Source of the DNA: Sphingomonas sp. CFBP 8760
GTDB taxonomy: Bacteria; Pseudomonadota; Alphaproteobacteria; Sphingomonadales; Sphingomonadaceae
Direction of reading: 5' to 3'
Assembly (NCBI RefSeq): GCF_014841615.1
Contig: NZ_JACYUG010000013.1
Span: forward strand, 43,250-107,249
Length of the DNA stretch: 64,000 nucleotides
This document shows, piece by piece, positions 61,436 through 64,000 of the stretch; position 1 is the stretch's first letter, and each line of letters starts with the position of its first letter. Under the pieces are notes generated by a model, which saw nothing but the letters and a program-made list of their open reading frames with translations, searched no databases and was not told the DNA's origin. The position numbers and the translations under genes are program-made.

Positions 61436-61495
61436 CTTCCGTCCCCGGCCCTTCCGTCCCCGGCCCTTCCGTCCCCGGCCCTTCCGTCATTGCCC
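61436..61495. repeat. 15-bp tandem repeat after the flippase gene
   Basis: Three identical copies of CTTCCGTCCCCGGCC (61436-61450, 61451-61465, 61466-61480) and a fourth decayed one (61481-61495). It sits between two convergent genes and could form a weak structure in RNA, but no terminator is evident. Confidence 0.9.
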
Positions 61496-61551
61496 CGCGT
61501 GGCGAGACAATGACGGTAGAATCGATCTGATGCGTCCTGCCTCGGTCGGTT

Positions 61552-63075
61552 TCAGGCGGGAGCCGTGGTGAGCGCGTCGTCCTCATCGCGGTGGCGGGCG
61601 GGGGGTGCCGGGGGCGAGGGCCTCCGCTCCGCCGGCTGGAGATGCGAGCGTGCCTCGACCGCATTGCTCAGGGCGAACAACAGCATCATCGTCGTCACGA
61701 CGCGATAGTCGGGGGGCACGAACGGGAACATCGATCCCGCCGCGGCGACGACGCCCAGTCCGAGATCGGCAAAACTGCCGCCCCCGCGCGCCCGTGCCAC
61801 CCGCTTGCCCGCATAGGCGCGGTAACCGTGCAGCAGGAGCGCACCGACGAACAGGCCCAGCCCGATCAGGCCCGAGAACAGGGCGATCCCCAGATAGCCG
61901 TTGACGAAATCGACGATGCCCTCGCCCTGACGCAGGCTGGACATCTGGATCTGCACGATCGCCGGGGCTTGGCCGATCAGCGGATGCTGCTTGACGATCT
62001 CCACACCCAGATCGGTAAGCTGGTCGCGATACTGGCTGCTTCCCTGCGCATCCGCCGAAAAGCCCACCAGCCCGGCCACGCGTGGACTGACCAGCGCGGC
62101 GGCATAGAGGCCGCCGCCCGCGATCATCAGGATGGGCAGATAGCCGATGATCCCCCTGATACCCCGACGTGATACGACCACCCCGACGGTACCGAACACC
62201 GCGCCCAGCCAGGCCGCCCGCGTCTGCATGGCGAACAATCCTCCCACCAGCACCGCCAATACGATCCGGTGGCCCATCGCCGTCCTGAACAGGTCGCGCG
62301 CGGCGAAGGCGGTGACGAAGCACAGCGCCAGGATGGCGCCCGACAGCGGGGGGTTCATCAATGGCCCGCCCGCGCGCAGCATGCCGCCGCGCATCTTGAC
62401 GTTGGCCAACGACATCGTGCCGAACTGCTGACCATAGGCCTGATAGATCGGCCAGACCCGGACGCTCTCGAAGATCGCGACGGCCGACAGGCACAGCCCC
62501 GCCGCCGTGACGAACAGGAACGCGTTGCGGATGCTGATCGCGTCACGCAACGCGTTCCGGATCAACAGATAGGGCAGCACGAATGCGATCAGATTTTCCA
62601 TCACGACACGCAGGACATTGGTGATCGTCGTGTCGCGCGCGTTCGAGAAGGTCAGCACGGCGATGATCATATAGGCCGGAAGATCACGGGTCGCGTCGTG
62701 TCGCCCGGAACGGCCGCCCCACATGAAGCTGCCGGCCAGCAGTCCGAGGGTCGCGCTGGTTTCGGTCGAGATGTTGATGAGCTGAAGCGACCCCGCCATG
62801 ATGGTCTTGAGCACGGCGGGCATGGTGATGATGACGAACAGCGCGACACCGGCGGCGATCGTGCGCCTGCGGGCGAAATAAGCCACGATCGTGCCCAGCG
62901 CGGTGAAGGCGATGAAGACCTGGCCGATACAAAGGCCGAGGAAAGACAGGATGGTCACATAGGTGGCGGTGATCGTGGTGTCGCGAAACGGCCGCTTCAC
63001 CAGCATCCGCAACAGGTAGATCATCGCACCGGACAGCAGCGAGATGGTGATGCTTGTCTTGAGAACGAAGATCAT
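61552..63075 (-). CDS. O-antigen ligase/polymerase-like membrane protein (Wzy-type)
   Basis: A 507-residue integral membrane protein with about 12 helices and the O-antigen ligase (Wzy_C) pattern: LGLCIGQVFIAFTALGTIVAYF, a periplasmic loop with QYRDQLTDLGVEIVKQHPLIGQAPAI containing the conserved His and acidic residues, and helices after it (YLGIALFSGLIGLGLFVGALLLHGY). It would polymerise the repeat units. ATG 63075. Convergent with the flippase gene. The C-terminus is polar and proline-rich, cytosolic. Confidence 0.88.
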   Translation of the reverse strand: MIFVLKTSITISLLSGAMIYLLRMLVKRPFRDTTITATYVTILSFLGLCIGQVFIAFTALGTIVAYFARRRTIAAGVALFVIITMPAVLKTIMAGSLQLINISTETSATLGLLAGSFMWGGRSGRHDATRDLPAYMIIAVLTFSNARDTTITNVLRVVMENLIAFVLPYLLIRNALRDAISIRNAFLFVTAAGLCLSAVAIFESVRVWPIYQAYGQQFGTMSLANVKMRGGMLRAGGPLMNPPLSGAILALCFVTAFAARDLFRTAMGHRIVLAVLVGGLFAMQTRAAWLGAVFGTVGVVVSRRGIRGIIGYLPILMIAGGGLYAAALVSPRVAGLVGFSADAQGSSQYRDQLTDLGVEIVKQHPLIGQAPAIVQIQMSSLRQGEGIVDFVNGYLGIALFSGLIGLGLFVGALLLHGYRAYAGKRVARARGGGSFADLGLGVVAAAGSMFPFVPPDYRVVTTMMLLFALSNAVEARSHLQPAERRPSPPAPPARHRDEDDALTTAPA

Positions 63076-63340
63076 CCGGCGGTCATCCCATTATTCCCTG
63101 TCCATGTGACCGGCCTGGCCAGTCCATGTGCGTCAACGTCACCGTTTGTCGCGTTGTACGATCAGCTGGCTGATGATCCGCCCGTCGATCCGTGTCGGTT
63201 CGCCAGCGATACCAGCAGCGCGCAATCCTCGTCCATCACCGAATTTTCCGTGGTGCCCCTCTTCGGGCCGCCACGCGGAAGGTCGATGTCACCCACCGGG
63301 TCCCGACACCGGATGCCCGACGGATGCGGTCGTCTTGCCC

Positions 63341-63362
63341 GGCATCGAACCGGTTCGATGCC
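63341..63362. promoter_or_regulatory. 22-bp perfect palindrome
   Basis: Its left arm GGCATCGAACC is followed directly by the right arm GGTTCGATGCC with no spacer, 266 bp before the polymerase start and 126 bp before the lipoprotein frame. An unspaced perfect palindrome suggests a DNA-binding site or a recombination core rather than a terminator. Confidence 0.55.
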
Positions 63363-63447
63363 TCATGCAGGAAGTGATCGGGTCGCACACGCCGAATCGC
63401 GGTGCCAGTTGCCGGATCGTCAATCTTCCTTACGAGGAAATAAACCG

Positions 63448-63459
63448 CCAATTAATTGG
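63448..63459. promoter_or_regulatory. 12-bp A+T-rich palindrome
   Basis: CCAATTAATTGG within the only A+T-rich tract nearby, 29 bp before the earliest candidate start of the lipoprotein gene; a TTCCT/AGGAA dyad lies just upstream. Likely promoter region of that gene. Confidence 0.4.
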
Positions 63460-63487
63460 GCAATAATCATTTTTTCGTACCTCCCCG

Positions 63488-64000
<513 letters not shown>

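Larger units (their letters stand above)
63076..63487. other. 412-bp spacer with dyads, no clear gene
   Basis: Divergent region between the polymerase gene and the secreted lipoprotein gene. It holds the 22-bp palindrome (63341-63362), TTCCT/AGGAA (63426-63439), CCAATTAATTGG (63448-63459) and an A+T-rich stretch up to about 63480. Small open frames show no start signals. Confidence 0.5.

Noticed and set aside
63341..63362. tRNA gene (a GGTTCGATGCC string looks like a T-arm)
   Set aside because: The string is half of a perfect palindrome; no acceptor, D or anticodon arms fit around it.
63128..63466. 112-codon plus-strand frame before the secreted lipoprotein
   Set aside because: Spans the palindromic regulatory region and has a Ser/Pro/Arg-biased composition without start signals.

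Overview
The window reads as chromosomal DNA of a high-G+C alphaproteobacterium, most likely a Sphingomonas-type member of the Sphingomonadaceae. Supporting signs: PEP-CTERM proteins with the PExxWxxMxxGFGxxG type of tail found in sphingomonads; an exosortase with EpsI and a small accessory membrane protein at the head of an exopolysaccharide locus; a cyoABCD operon that runs into SURF1 and a RegB/RegA redox pair; and many sphingomonad-style uncharacterised secreted proteins. No rRNA, tRNA, CRISPR array, prophage or intact insertion sequence was found. Layout, left half: 0.1-6.1 kb holds a PEP-CTERM protein with its own terminator, a membrane PAS-GGDEF-EAL-PilZ cyclic-di-GMP protein, class I fumarase and a DUF2501 secreted protein. 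6.2-7.9 kb is a more A+T-rich patch with a 42-residue membrane peptide, a MITE-like inverted-repeat element, a hexapeptide acetyltransferase and a small membrane protein. 8-13.1 kb has an orphan LolC/E-type permease, an unusual spacer with a very strong ribosome-binding site, a lipoprotein, PRC-barrel and DUF3597 proteins and an Ig-domain lipoprotein. 13.1-23.9 kb is housekeeping (uvrB, ferredoxin-NADP reductase, MBL-fold hydrolase, exported amidase, DUF2721, small DMT-type transporter, glutaminase, trmB, PAP2 phosphatase). 24.1-26.4 kb is ahpF-ahpC, followed by an MHS-type MFS transporter. Layout, right half: 28-34.8 kb is one continuous operon, cyoA-cyoB-cyoC-cyoD-SURF1-regB-regA, in which all genes after cyoB are translationally overlapped; it couples the cytochrome bo3 quinol oxidase to a quinone/thiol-sensing two-component system. 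35-37.4 kb is a more A+T-rich detoxification patch (GFA-family, NTF2-like, GST and TetR with two matching operators). 37.8-41.3 kb carries isocitrate lyase, a 51-residue ORF and a divergent XRE/DUF2083 regulator, i.e. the glyoxylate-bypass control unit. 41.3-43.9 kb has an acyl-CoA-dehydrogenase homologue, a NodS-like methyltransferase and an antisense-overlapping glycosyltransferase. 44.2-47.6 kb has a membrane-tethered PilZ protein, a second PEP-CTERM protein and a retropepsin-like protease. 47.9-63.1 kb is a Wzx/Wzy-type exopolysaccharide cluster: exosortase, EpsI, EpsD, export channel, outer-membrane barrel, chain-length regulator, BY-kinase-like ATPase, glycosyltransferases, flippase and O-antigen-ligase-type polymerase. 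Two minus-strand units (exosortase accessory; TPR lipoprotein plus WecG-type transferase) are embedded in it. No priming glycosyltransferase lies inside the window. The right edge cuts a secreted lipoprotein with a (PT)n/(PA)n linker. Recurrent small-scale features are 14-15-bp tandem repeats at four separate places (one inside a gene in frame, one multiplying start codons, one starting exactly at a stop codon) and several perfect dyads in divergent promoter regions. The most unusual items are the 15-nt anti-Shine-Dalgarno complement ahead of an 18-codon ORF near 9.8 kb, the start-codon-multiplying repeat near 20.9 kb, the MITE-like element near 6.4 kb, and the c-di-GMP/exosortase/aspartyl-protease neighbourhood at 44-50 kb.
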